Assembly: GCA_041487355.1 (NCBI GenBank) | Contig: JBGPND010000144.1 | Coordinates: 1-13,340 of the forward strand | Direction of reading: 5' to 3' | DNA from: JAMXLO01 sp041487355 | GTDB taxonomy: Bacteria; Pseudomonadota; Alphaproteobacteria; Acetobacterales; Acetobacteraceae | Length of the DNA stretch: 13,340 bases | Shown here: piece by piece, positions 1 to 7,515 of the stretch | Layout: every line of letters starts with the position of its first letter | Position numbering within the stretch: the stretch's first letter is position 1 | The notes under the pieces: model-generated | The model's database searches: none | What the model saw: only the letters and a program-made list of their open reading frames with translations | Told to the model about the DNA's origin: nothing | Made by a program: the position numbers and the translations under genes

Positions 1-1
1 C

Positions 2-211
2 GCCTATCTCGGGCGCAACGCGGCGGCGTCCCGGGCGGGCGTGGGAGCGGCGCATGTTGCTGGATGGCCCCCGCCCCAACCCTCCCCCGCTGCGCGGGAG
101 AGGGGCTTCAGCGCCCCCTCTCCCGCGCAGCGGGGGAGGGTTGGGGAGGGGGCGATGAGAAGCACGCCGCAGATCGCTAGCCTAGGTAGTGGAGCAGCGC
201 ATGTTACTTGA
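2..211 (+). CDS. C-terminal end of a probable LivG-type ABC ATPase (partial, altered tail)
   Basis: The window opens in a frame reading AYLGRNAA, resembling the usual C-terminal AYLG ending of branched-chain amino acid ABC transporter ATPases; the LivF that follows ends in REAYLGE. A LivG directly upstream of LivF is the normal order, so a LivG identity is inferred from position plus this short motif. The frame stays open through a palindromic repeat at 67-154 and stops with TGA at 209-211, overlapping the LivF start at 201. If translated, the tail after AYLG is about 60 residues of low-complexity, repeat-derived sequence (rich in P, A, R and G), which is not normal for the family. Most of the gene lies outside the window, so the call is weak. 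Confidence 0.4.
   Translation, partial: AYLGRNAAASRAGVGAAHVAGWPPPQPSPAARERGFSAPSPAQRGRVGEGAMRSTPQIASLGSGAAHVT
67..154. repeat. Palindromic GC-rich intergenic repeat
   Basis: Two arms of about 39 bases (67-105 and 115-154) are near-perfect reverse complements around a loop of about 9 bases. The core of each arm is CCCTCCCCCGCTGCGCGGGA or its complement. Elements with this type of core are, from general knowledge, common dispersed repeats in GC-rich proteobacterial genomes. Here it lies in the LivG-LivF junction and stays in frame with the LivG end. Transcribed, it would form a very stable hairpin just ahead of livF. Confidence 0.85.
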
Positions 212-923
212 GTTCAAGGACGTCGACACCTACTACGGCGACCTGCACGTCCTGAAGAAAGTCAACTACACGATCAATGAAGGCGAGATTGTCTCGTTAC
301 TTGGTGGTAATGCTTCCGGCAAGTCGACCACGATGAAGACGATCATGGGCGTGGTGCGGCCGGCGCGCGGTACGGTGATCTATCAGGGCGAAGCAATCGA
401 GCGCATGCCGACAGCCGAACGCGTGCGTCGCGGCATCGCGCCAGTGCTGGAGGCACGCCGGCTGTTCCCGCGCATGACCGTGTTCGAGAACCTGGAGATG
501 GGTGCCTATCTGCGCAAGCGCGGCCCGGAGTTCGACCAGGATCTGGAGCGCGTCTATGCGCTGTTCCCCCGCGTGAAGGAGCGGCGCAACCAGATCGCGG
601 GGACCCTGTCGGGCGGCGAGCAGCAGATGGTGGCGATGGGCCGTGCGCTGATGGCGCGGCCGAAGCTGCTCTGCATGGACGAACCGTCGATGGGGTTGTC
701 GCCGATCTTCGTGGAGCAGGTGTTCGACATCATCCAGGAGATCAACCGGCAGGGCACCACGATCTTCATGGTGGAGCAGAATGCCAACATGGCGCTGTCC
801 ATCGCGCACCGGGCCTATGTGCTGCAGACCGGCCAGGTGGTGCTGTCCGGCACCGCGGCGGAACTGCGGCAGAATCCGCTGATCCGCGAGGCGTATCTCG
901 GCGAGATGCAGGTGACGGTTTGA
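201..923 (+). CDS. livF: Branched-chain amino acid-type ABC transporter ATP-binding protein LivF
   Basis: A 240-residue cytoplasmic ATPase, normal for LivF, that would energise uptake of branched-chain amino acids or a related amide or carboxylate together with LivG, two permeases and a binding protein. Walker A is GGNASGKST (35-43), the signature is LSGGEQQM (137-144), Walker B is LLCMDEPSMGL (157-165), and the switch region reads MVEQNAN, with Gln where most ABC ATPases have His, as is usual in LivF. The region that is VPEGRR in many LivF proteins reads VLEARR (82-87). ATG 201 is chosen because GGAG at 191-194 sits about 6 bases upstream; an in-frame GTG at 189 has no such site. It overlaps the end of the upstream frame and shares TTGA with the next gene. 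The substrate cannot be told. Confidence 0.9.
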   Translation: MLLEFKDVDTYYGDLHVLKKVNYTINEGEIVSLLGGNASGKSTTMKTIMGVVRPARGTVIYQGEAIERMPTAERVRRGIAPVLEARRLFPRMTVFENLEMGAYLRKRGPEFDQDLERVYALFPRVKERRNQIAGTLSGGEQQMVAMGRALMARPKLLCMDEPSMGLSPIFVEQVFDIIQEINRQGTTIFMVEQNANMALSIAHRAYVLQTGQVVLSGTAAELRQNPLIREAYLGEMQVTV

Positions 924-1969
924 AACAGACAGCAAGAATCACCACAGAGACACGAAGACACGAAGCAACTTTGTGTCTTCGTGTCTTTGTGGTGATTCTG
1001 CTTCTTTGCTCCGCCGCACATGCCGCTGATCCGGTCCGGCTCGGGCTGCTGCACACGCTCTCGCCGGCGCCGTTTTACATCGCGCAGGAGCGCGGCTATT
1101 TCCGCGATGAAGGCATCGACCTGACCTTCCGCTTCTTCGAGGCGGCGCAGCCGATCGCCGCCGCTGCCGTCTCCGGCGACATCGATGTCGGCGTCACCGC
1201 CCTGACCGGCGGCTTCTTCAACCTCGCCGAGAAGGGCACGCTGAAGGTGATCGGCGGCGGCCTGCACGAGCAGCGTGGTTACCAAGGATCGGCGATCCTG
1301 GTATCCAATCAGGCCTACGCGGCAGGTCTGACCTCGCTCGACAAACTCGCCGGCCACAGCTTCGCCATCACGCAGTACGGCTCGTCGTTCCACTACATGC
1401 TGGGCCGCATCGCCGAGGCGGAACACATCGACGCAGGCACCGTGACGCTGCGTCCGGTGCAGCAGATCGCCAACATGGTGGCCGCGGTGGGCAGCGGCCA
1501 GGTGGACGCGACGATCGCCATCGCGTCCATGGCGAAACCGCTGGCCGCGTCCGGTCAGGCGCACATCATCGGCTGGGCGGGTGACATCGTGCCGTATCAG
1601 ATCACCGCTCTGTTCACCACGGCGCAGATGATCGCACAGCACGCCGATGTGCTGCAGCGCTTCGCGCGCGCCTATCAGAAGGGTGTGGCGGATTACCGCA
1701 CGGCGTTCCTGCGCCTTGATCCGCAAGCCAGGCCGATCATCGATGCCACGACCGACGCAGTGATCCCGCTGATCACGAAATACGTCTTCACCGGCGACCC
1801 GAATGCGCGCGGCAAGATCATCGGTGGCGTCGGCTATTATGACGAGGGTGCGGCGCTGGATGTGGCCGACGTGGTTGCTCAGCTCAAATGGTTCAAGGCA
1901 CAGGACCTGGTGAAGGGCGATGCCGATCCGCAATCGGTGATCGACACGCGTTTCCTGCCGACACGATGA
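920..1969 (+). CDS. NitT/TauT-type ABC transporter periplasmic substrate-binding protein
   Basis: A 349-residue secreted binding protein of the NMT1/SsuA-like family. It would capture a small organic ligand in the periplasm and deliver it to the permease at 4956. The segment VRLGLLHTLSPAPFYIAQ, then RGYFRDEGIDL, is the typical first lobe, followed by GDIDVGVTAL and a SLDKLAGHSFAI segment. The start is inferred as TTG 920, overlapping the TGA of livF, with AGGTGA at 910-915. Residues 1-35 form a signal peptide: arginines at 6, 12 and 13, a hydrophobic run at about 18-30, and a likely cleavage after AHA (35). Nearly all of it (residues 6-27) is encoded by the palindromic repeat at 935-999. A TTG at 971 is an alternative start but lacks a ribosome site. 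Ligand unknown. The stop overlaps the next start (ATGA). Confidence 0.85.
   Translation: MKQTARITTETRRHEATLCLRVFVVILLLCSAAHAADPVRLGLLHTLSPAPFYIAQERGYFRDEGIDLTFRFFEAAQPIAAAAVSGDIDVGVTALTGGFFNLAEKGTLKVIGGGLHEQRGYQGSAILVSNQAYAAGLTSLDKLAGHSFAITQYGSSFHYMLGRIAEAEHIDAGTVTLRPVQQIANMVAAVGSGQVDATIAIASMAKPLAASGQAHIIGWAGDIVPYQITALFTTAQMIAQHADVLQRFARAYQKGVADYRTAFLRLDPQARPIIDATTDAVIPLITKYVFTGDPNARGKIIGGVGYYDEGAALDVADVVAQLKWFKAQDLVKGDADPQSVIDTRFLPTR
935..999. repeat. Long perfect-type hairpin repeat inside the signal-peptide coding region
   Basis: Arms 935-965 and 969-999 are reverse complements at 29 of 31 positions (both mismatches would be G-U pairs in RNA), with a 3-base loop. The arms carry the motif ATCACCACAGAGACACGAAG, a sequence type that from general knowledge recurs as an interspersed repeat in many bacterial genomes and translates as ITTETRRH. 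It begins 15 bases after the TTG start of the binding protein gene and stays in frame throughout. Confidence 0.92.
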
Positions 1970-2760
1970 GTGCCGGCCTGCGGCTGGTCCTGCGTGGCGT
2001 ATGCCATGCCTATCGCGACCTTGCCGTGCTGGAGGACATCGATCTCGTCGCCGAACCGGGCGAGGTGATGGTGCTGGTCGGTCCGTCGGGATGCGGCAAG
2101 TCCACTTTGCTCGGCATCATGGGCGGGCTGCTGTCGCCGGGCGCCGGCGCCGTGCGCTGTGAAGGCGAGGTGGCGGATGACTGCCTGAACCCGTTCACCT
2201 ACGTGTTCCAGGAATTCGCGCTGCTGCCCTGGCGCACGGTTGCCGGCAATGTGTCGCTGGTGCTCGAGGATCGCCTGCCGCGCGCCGAACGCGCCGCGCG
2301 CATCGCCGAGGTGCTGGCACTGACCGGCCTCACCGAGTTCGCTGCTGCCTGGCCGCGCCAGCTTTCCGGCGGCATGCGTCAGCGCGTCGGAATTGCGCGG
2401 GCGCTTGCCGTGCGGCCGGCGTGCCTGCTGATGGACGAGCCACTGTCGGCGCTCGATGCGCAGACGCGTGGCCTGCTGCTCGACGAATTCGCCGCACTGA
2501 TCGAACGCGCCGGCACCACCACGATCTATGTCACGCACAACCTCGCGGAGGCCGTGCGGCTCGGCCAGCAGATCGTCGTGCTGTCACGCCGGCCGGGGCG
2601 GGTGCGCGCGATCCAGCGGATCGACCGGCCGCTTGCCGGACGCGAGGCGGGCGATCCCGACCTGATGGCGATGGAAGCGACGCTGTGGCGGATGATCCGT
2701 GACGACGCGGCGGCGGCGGAGCGGGAAATTGAAGACGTGGAGAATCACCGCCGCGCGTGA
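1966..2760 (+). CDS. NitT/TauT-type ABC transporter ATP-binding protein
   Basis: A 264-residue cytoplasmic ATPase of the SsuB/TauB/NrtD class that would power the importer formed with the binding protein at 920 and the permease at 4956. Walker A is GPSGCGKST (39-47), the Q-loop reads YVFQEFALLPWRTV with Gln82 (the LPW text is typical of this class), the signature is LSGGMRQR (133-140), Walker B is CLLMDEPLSALD (153-164), and the H-loop is YVTHNLAEA with His191. All catalytic motifs are intact. ATG 1966 is chosen because it overlaps the upstream TGA as ATGA, the usual coupling; a GTG at 1888 in the same frame would bury 26 extra residues inside the upstream gene. Its permease is not adjacent, which is unusual. 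Confidence 0.92.
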   Translation: MSAGLRLVLRGVCHAYRDLAVLEDIDLVAEPGEVMVLVGPSGCGKSTLLGIMGGLLSPGAGAVRCEGEVADDCLNPFTYVFQEFALLPWRTVAGNVSLVLEDRLPRAERAARIAEVLALTGLTEFAAAWPRQLSGGMRQRVGIARALAVRPACLLMDEPLSALDAQTRGLLLDEFAALIERAGTTTIYVTHNLAEAVRLGQQIVVLSRRPGRVRAIQRIDRPLAGREAGDPDLMAMEATLWRMIRDDAAAAEREIEDVENHRRA

Positions 2761-2823
2761 TGCGGTTCACAGCATGATGGTCAAGAAACATGCTGCCATG
2801 CGTCGATCCGCGCGGTGGGTTTC

Positions 2824-3852
2824 ATGAGTATCGTGTCCGCACTTTCGCCTTTCGAGATCTTGCGACAGCTCCGCAAGAGTGGAGAATCGTCCACCTTCGA
2901 ACGGCTGGGTCGTTCGCGGCATGTTGCGGACCTGCGACTGATCTTCTCGGTAACCATCATCATCATGATCGTGGCGTCGATCCTCGCTCTGCTGTTCTGC
3001 TTCGAGCACGAGGTCATGAGCAACTGGAAGGAAGTGCAGTCGAGCCGCAGCGGTTGGATCTGGGCAAGGCTTGTCTTCTCCGCCATTGCCGACAGCGGCG
3101 CCTTTATCGGCGCAATCGGCGCACTGGGCTGCGGCGTGCTCGCCTGGACCTATCAGGCCGGCAGCGCCCGGCTCGGCGTGGTCGACCTGTTCGCCTGCGA
3201 GATCGCAACGCTCTGCCGGGTTGCCGCGGTCACTGAGATGGTGCAGCGCTACGTCGTGTTGTTCGACACCGGGCCGCATGTCACGCAGCCGCACGACATC
3301 GATGGCGAGCCGCCGACCGACACCAGCCGCTTCACCTCCCAGGAGAGCTATTTCCCGGTGTTCGATTCATCGGTGAAGGACCTGCAGGCGCTGGAAGCAG
3401 ACGTAGTCACGAATGTCACTGCGTTCTACACCTACATGAAGGTGATGCGGGATTCACTGCGGAAGCTGGCAGACCTCCGACCGCCACTACCCGGAGATTC
3501 GGTCAGTGATGACTGACATCGCGCCATCTGCAGCGTGGTCTACATGCAGTTTCTCGGGCTCGAGAGTGCGCGAAAGGCGATCAGGGACCTGGTCGAGTTC
3601 GAGCCAACCCAGGCCGAGGACATGATCACCATTCTGCTGAACGAGATTGTGGCGTATGGCTTCCTGCGCGAGCGGTTCAAAGACGATCTGCGCGAGCGGC
3701 GGTTGGATGCGCGGGATGCGGATTATCGGCGAGAGGTTCCGGATCTGTATCGGACGGTGATGGCGGGAACCGGACCGAAATGGGCGAAGGCAAAGGATAC
3801 CGCCGTCGAGCTGATGAAGCGCTACGCCCAGGTTTTTCCGTTGCCGCAATAG
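2824..3852 (+). pseudogene. Two-helix membrane protein of unknown function, interrupted by an in-frame TGA
   Basis: Unrecognised family. Reading from ATG 2824 gives 230 residues to TGA 3514-3516; the same frame then stays open to TAG 3850-3852, for 342 codons in all. The first part has two likely membrane helices (about 39-60 and 84-109) and then a cytoplasmic helical region with YFPVFDSSVKDLQALEAD and FYTYMKVMRD. The part after the stop begins HRAICSVVYMQFLGLESARK and is again helical and charged. No ribosome site precedes GTG 3535 or ATG 3544, so the second half is unlikely to be made independently. The simplest reading is one gene with a nonsense change, for example TGG (Trp) to TGA. The stop is followed by C, a leaky context in E. 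coli, so read-through is conceivable. A GTG at 2815 is an alternative start. Two separate genes cannot be excluded. Confidence 0.55.
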
Positions 3853-3888
3853 GGTCTACGCTCGACCGGCGCAACCCAGGAGGCCGTG

Positions 3889-4929
3889 ATGAGCGTAACG
3901 ACCGGCGAAAGACAGGCGTATCCACACCCGCACGTCAACGAAGCGTGGCTCGCCAAGCTGCGCGAGGACATCATCGATCCCGCGCTGCCGATTGTCGACG
4001 CGCACCATCATTTGTGGGAGCGCCCCTCCGGCCGCTACCTGCTCGAAGACCTGCGCGCCGACCTTGGAGCAGGGCACAATGTGCGGGCGACGGTGTTCAT
4101 CCAATGCGGCTTCGCCTATCGCAAGGACGGCCCGGCGGAGCTGCGCCCGGTCGGCGAGACCGAGTTCGTCGCCGCCGTCGCCGCGCGGGCCGAGGCCGCC
4201 GGCATGCGCGCCTGTGCGGGCATCGTCGGCTACTGCGACTTCCGCCTCGGCGAGCCGATAGACGCTGTGTTGGAGGCGCATGTCCAGGCCGGCGGCGGCC
4301 GCTTCAAGGGCATTCGCCAGAGTGCGGGTTGGGATGCGGCGATCATCATGACCACATCCTCGCCGGCGCCGCAGGGCTTGTTGCTCGATCCCGCATTCCG
4401 TCTCGGGCTTGGACGGCTGGGCCGGTTCGGGCTGTCGTATGAATGCTCGCTGTACCATCCTCAGTTGCGCGAACTGACCGACTTGGCGCGCGCGTTTCCC
4501 GATCTGCCGATCCTGGCCAATCATTGCGGGGGTCCGATCCGCATTGGGCCGTATCGCGAGCGGCCAGACGAGGTGTTCGCCGCCTGGAGCCGCGACCTCC
4601 GGGAACTTGCGAAGTGTCCCAACGTGTACGTGAAGCTGGGCGGCCAGGCGATGACGATCCGCGGCTTCACGTTCCACGAGGAAGTGCTGCCGCCATCGTC
4701 CGGCGAACTGGCGGCGGCGTGGCGTCCGCATATGGAGACCTGCATCGAAGCGTTCGGCGCCGAGCGCTGCATGTTCGAGAGCAACTTCCCGGTCGACAAA
4801 GGGATGTGCAGCTACCCCGTGGTGTGGAACGCATTCAAGCGCCTGGCGGCCGGATGCGCGGATGAGGAGAAAGCGGCACTGTTCCACGGCACCGCGGCAC
4901 GGTTCTACCGGCTGGGCAGCGTCGTCTGA
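3889..4929 (+). CDS. Metal-dependent amidohydrolase (Amidohydrolase_2, COG3618-like)
   Basis: A 346-residue cytoplasmic TIM-barrel hydrolase of the amidohydrolase superfamily, of the type acting on lactones, amides or decarboxylating aromatic acids. Likely metal ligands are the HxH of IVDAHHHLWERP (His39 and His41), His212 in ILANHCGGP, and Asp303 in ESNFPVD at the end of the barrel. FKGIRQ (139-144) and VYVKLGG (247-252) are also typical. No signal peptide. ATG 3889 is chosen because AGGAGG at 3878-3883 lies 5 bases upstream; GTG 3886 would be too close. The gene sits between the ATPase and permease of a NitT/TauT-type importer, so it may process the imported compound; that is inference. The exact reaction is not determinable. 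Confidence 0.88.
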   Translation: MSVTTGERQAYPHPHVNEAWLAKLREDIIDPALPIVDAHHHLWERPSGRYLLEDLRADLGAGHNVRATVFIQCGFAYRKDGPAELRPVGETEFVAAVAARAEAAGMRACAGIVGYCDFRLGEPIDAVLEAHVQAGGGRFKGIRQSAGWDAAIIMTTSSPAPQGLLLDPAFRLGLGRLGRFGLSYECSLYHPQLRELTDLARAFPDLPILANHCGGPIRIGPYRERPDEVFAAWSRDLRELAKCPNVYVKLGGQAMTIRGFTFHEEVLPPSSGELAAAWRPHMETCIEAFGAERCMFESNFPVDKGMCSYPVVWNAFKRLAAGCADEEKAALFHGTAARFYRLGSVV

Positions 4930-4955
4930 TCAGCGTCCGGGGTGTGAGATAGAGC

Positions 4956-5747
4956 ATGCGCCGGATTGACGGCATCGTGCCGTTCCGCGGCGGCGGCTTC
5001 GCGCCGCGCAATGTGCCGATGGCGGGCGCCGCGACACTGCTTGGGCTCGTCGTGTTGTGGCAACTCGGCGATTCGCTGGGCCTGATCCCCACATTGTTCC
5101 TGCCTGCACCGGTGAACATCGGGTACGCGCTCTATCACCTGACCGTCAGCGGCGAATTGTGGAAGCATCTCAGCGCGTCTTTGGCGCGGCTTGCCATCGG
5201 CTGGATCGCCGGAACCGTGTTCGGCATCGGCCTCGGCCTTGCGGTGGGAATGTCATCATTGCTGCGCTCGCCGGGGATGGCGGTGGTCTCGGCACTGTTC
5301 CCGATCCCGAAGATCGCGCTGGTGCCGCTGTTCATCATCTGGTTCGGCATCGGCGAGGGCTCGAAGATCGCCACGTTGGCGTTGGGTGTGTTCTTCCCCA
5401 CGGTGATCACCACTGCCGGCGGAGTCGACAACGTGTCGCGCTCGCTGATCCGCATGGCGCAGAGCTTCGGCCTGCGCCACGCCGCCATCGTGCGCAAGAT
5501 CGTGCTGCCGGCTGCGTTGCCGGCGATCCTCAGCGGCTTCCGCGTCACTGCCTCGATCGCCATCGTGCTGCTGGTCGCCGCCGAGATGATCGGCGCCGAG
5601 CGCGGCATCGGCGCCTTCGTGCTGTCGGCCGGCAACCTGTACGACACCGACAACCTGCTTGCCGGCATCGTGGTGTTGTCGATGCTCGGCCTTGGGGTAT
5701 CGTGGCTGATCGGACGGGCGGAGAAGGTGCTGCTCGCCTGGCGCTGA
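4956..5747 (+). CDS. NitT/TauT-type ABC transporter permease
   Basis: A 263-residue inner-membrane permease of the BPD_transp_1 family (SsuC/TauC-like). Hydrophobic segments lie at about 22-38, 78-98, 106-130, 138-155, 195-215 and 234-252, as expected for this class. The cytoplasmic EAA loop is visible as AQSFGLRHAAIVRKIVLPAA (168-187), continuing to LPAILSGFRV, with the conserved Gly and Leu-Pro. It begins 26 bases after the amidohydrolase stop, with only a weak purine-rich ribosome site (GAGATAGAG at 4946-4954, close to the ATG). It is the only matching partner in the window for the binding protein at 920 and the ATPase at 1966, so these three probably form one importer despite the intervening genes. 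Confidence 0.9.
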   Translation: MRRIDGIVPFRGGGFAPRNVPMAGAATLLGLVVLWQLGDSLGLIPTLFLPAPVNIGYALYHLTVSGELWKHLSASLARLAIGWIAGTVFGIGLGLAVGMSSLLRSPGMAVVSALFPIPKIALVPLFIIWFGIGEGSKIATLALGVFFPTVITTAGGVDNVSRSLIRMAQSFGLRHAAIVRKIVLPAALPAILSGFRVTASIAIVLLVAAEMIGAERGIGAFVLSAGNLYDTDNLLAGIVVLSMLGLGVSWLIGRAEKVLLAWR

Positions 5748-5765
5748 CGACTGGAGGAGCGGCCA

Positions 5766-6797
5766 ATGGAACGGATCGATCTGCGTTCGGACACGGTGAC
5801 GCTGCCGTCCGATGCCATGCGCGCGACCATGGCGAGTGCTCCGGTGGGCGACGACCAGTATGGCGAGGACCCGACCGTCCGCGCGCTGCAGGAGCGCATC
5901 GCGGCGCTGCTCGGCAAGGAGGCCGCGCTGTTCGTGCCGAGCGGCACGATGGCGAACCAGATCGGCCTGAAACTGCTGACGCGGCCCGGCGACGACGTGG
6001 TGGTGGGCGATGAGGCGCATGTCGTCTGGCACGAGTCGGGTGCGGCGGCGGCGAACTCGGGCGTGCAGTTCACGGTGGTCGGGCGCGGCGGGCTGTTCAC
6101 CGCTGCGGATTTACGTGCAGCGTACAAGCCGCCGGGGCACATCATCTTTCCGCCGACCACCCTGGTTGCGGTGGAGAACACGCATAATCGCGGCGGCGGC
6201 GTGGTGTTCCCGCAGGACGCGGCGGAGGCGATCTGCGCAGCCGCGCGCGAGCTTGGCGTGGCGAGCTACCTCGACGGTGCGCGGCTGTTCAACACGTCGG
6301 TGGCCACCGGTCGCTCGCTGGCCGAACTGGCGGCGCCGTTCGATGTGGTGTCGGTGGCTTTGTCGAAGGGGCTTGGCTGCCCGGTGGGCAGCGTGATCGC
6401 CGGGCGTGCGTCCGACATGGCGCGGGCGGTGCGGGCGCGGCGCATGTTCGGCGGCGCGATGCGCCAGTCCGGCATCCTGGCTGCCGCCGGGCTCTACGCG
6501 CTCGACAACAACATCGCACGACTGGCCGAGGACCATGCGAATGCGCGGATCCTGGCCGAACGACTGGTGGACACGCGGGTGGAGATCGATCTGGCGACGG
6601 TCCAGACGAACATCGTTATCTTCCGCGTGCCCGCACCCTTGCCCGATGCGGCCACGATCGTGCGCCGTGCGCAGGATCAGGGTGTCCTGGTCTCCGCATT
6701 CGCGGCGCGAACCGTGCGCGCGGTGACGCATCTGAACGTCGATGCGGCGCAGTGCAGGCATGCGGCCGACGTGTTGGCGAAAGCGGTGGAGGCTTGA
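5766..6797 (+). CDS. ltaE: Low-specificity L-threonine aldolase
   Basis: A 343-residue PLP-dependent fold-type I enzyme, the normal length, that would cleave L-threonine or L-allo-threonine to glycine and acetaldehyde in the cytoplasm. The N-terminus IDLRSDTVTLPSDAMR is typical, followed by VGDDQYGEDPTV, FVPSGTMANQ (56-65), the GDEAHVVWHE segment with His85, ENTHNRGGG (137-145), and YLDGARLFN with Asp170. The Schiff-base lysine is Lys201 in VSVALSKGLGCPVGS. All expected active-site segments are present. The start ATG 5766 has GGAGGAG (5753-5759) 6 bases upstream, and the gene begins 18 bases after the permease stop, so it is probably cotranscribed. Related beta-eliminating or aldolase activities on other beta-hydroxy amino acids are possible. 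Confidence 0.92.
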   Translation: MERIDLRSDTVTLPSDAMRATMASAPVGDDQYGEDPTVRALQERIAALLGKEAALFVPSGTMANQIGLKLLTRPGDDVVVGDEAHVVWHESGAAAANSGVQFTVVGRGGLFTAADLRAAYKPPGHIIFPPTTLVAVENTHNRGGGVVFPQDAAEAICAAARELGVASYLDGARLFNTSVATGRSLAELAAPFDVVSVALSKGLGCPVGSVIAGRASDMARAVRARRMFGGAMRQSGILAAAGLYALDNNIARLAEDHANARILAERLVDTRVEIDLATVQTNIVIFRVPAPLPDAATIVRRAQDQGVLVSAFAARTVRAVTHLNVDAAQCRHAADVLAKAVEA

Positions 6798-6968
6798 TTG
6801 GCTGAAGCGACGCCGATCCACGACTGGCTGATGCCGCGCCTGTTGTCGCTGGTGCGCGAGGCCGAGCAGGCGGGCTTCGGCCGTGCGACCGTCGTTGCGG
6901 TCATAACCGATCTGATCACGATGCCGCCGTTCAACGATGGGCGTCCAACCCAGGAGGAGGCAGGATGA
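6798..6968 (+). CDS. Small coupled hypothetical protein (56 aa)
   Basis: An unrecognised 56-residue frame starting at TTG 6798 directly after the aldolase stop and ending in TGA 6966-6968, which overlaps the next start as ATGA. The product begins MAEATPIHDWLMPRLLSLVR and contains a likely amphipathic helix followed by VVAVITDLITMPPFND. Support for a real gene: GGTGGAGG at 6785-6792 lies 5 bases before the TTG, third codon positions are strongly GC-rich, and the stop/start overlap with the pRiA4b-like gene is the standard coupling arrangement. It probably acts with, or regulates translation of, that next gene; function unknown. Confidence 0.65.
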   Translation: MAEATPIHDWLMPRLLSLVREAEQAGFGRATVVAVITDLITMPPFNDGRPTQEEAG

Positions 6969-7465
6969 CAGTCCCGGCAAGGCCGGCCCGAACCGCGGCG
7001 CAGGCGAAGCCCGCGGCAGCCAAGGGCACGCTCATCTTCCGTGCGACGTTGCGAGGCAGGCCGTTGGTGTATCGCGACATCGAGGTGGATGGCCGGAAGT
7101 CGCTCTATGATCTGGCCGGAGCCATCGTGCGATCGTTCGACTTCGATTTCGATCATGCGTTCGGATTCTACAGCGGCAAGACCGAGCGAACGCAGATGAC
7201 TGCGCTGCCAAAGTATGAGCTGTTCGCCGATATCGGCGAACCGACCGAAGGTGCGCTCGGTGTTGAGCGAACCAGGATCACCGTGGCGTTTCCACGCGTC
7301 GGCCACGCGATGACGTTCCTGTTCGATTATGGGGACGACTGGCTGTTCCGAGTCCAATTGATCGGTGTGGGTCAGAAGGTGGCGAAGCAGCGCTATCCAA
7401 GAGTGGTGGCGAGCGAAGGGCAGGCACCAGAGCAATACCCGAATCCGGAAGAAGAGGAGGAGTGA
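6965..7465 (+). CDS. Plasmid pRiA4b ORF-3-like domain protein
   Basis: A 166-residue cytoplasmic protein resembling the pRiA4b ORF-3-like family (PF07929), whose members are often found on plasmids and in mobile regions and have no settled function. Family-like segments are TLIFRATLRGRPLVYRDIEV (22-41), SLYDLAGAIVRSFDFDFDHA with FGFYSG, and the late TFLFDYGDDWLFRVQLIGV followed by YPRVVASEGQAPEQYP. The first 20 residues are an Ala/Pro-rich basic extension and the last residues are a run of glutamates. ATG 6965 overlaps the stop of the 56-codon gene and is preceded by AGGAGGAGG-like purines at 6954-6960. The first gene pair of what looks like an accessory block downstream of the aldolase. Confidence 0.8.
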   Translation: MTVPARPARTAAQAKPAAAKGTLIFRATLRGRPLVYRDIEVDGRKSLYDLAGAIVRSFDFDFDHAFGFYSGKTERTQMTALPKYELFADIGEPTEGALGVERTRITVAFPRVGHAMTFLFDYGDDWLFRVQLIGVGQKVAKQRYPRVVASEGQAPEQYPNPEEEEE

Positions 7466-7515
7466 GCTTTGCCCCACCCACCACATCCGCTGCGATCGCC
7501 TGGCCGGTGATTCTC

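Noticed and set aside
1007..1009. Cysteine after LLL in the binding protein signal (possible lipobox)
   Set aside because: The residue before Cys30 is Leu, not Gly, Ala or Ser, and an ordinary AHA cleavage site follows, so a lipoprotein signal is unlikely.
815..1933. A 372-codon minus-strand open frame
   Set aside because: It is antisense to the binding protein gene; no family motif, and the opposite strand encodes a recognisable protein with signal peptide.
2774..2827. A 17-codon frame whose TGA overlaps ATG 2824 as ATGA
   Set aside because: It could couple translation to the interrupted membrane gene, but it has no ribosome site and its codons are not distinctive.
5135..6181. A 348-codon minus-strand open frame
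   Set aside because: Antisense to the permease and the aldolase; Ser/Thr/Pro-rich with no domain signal.
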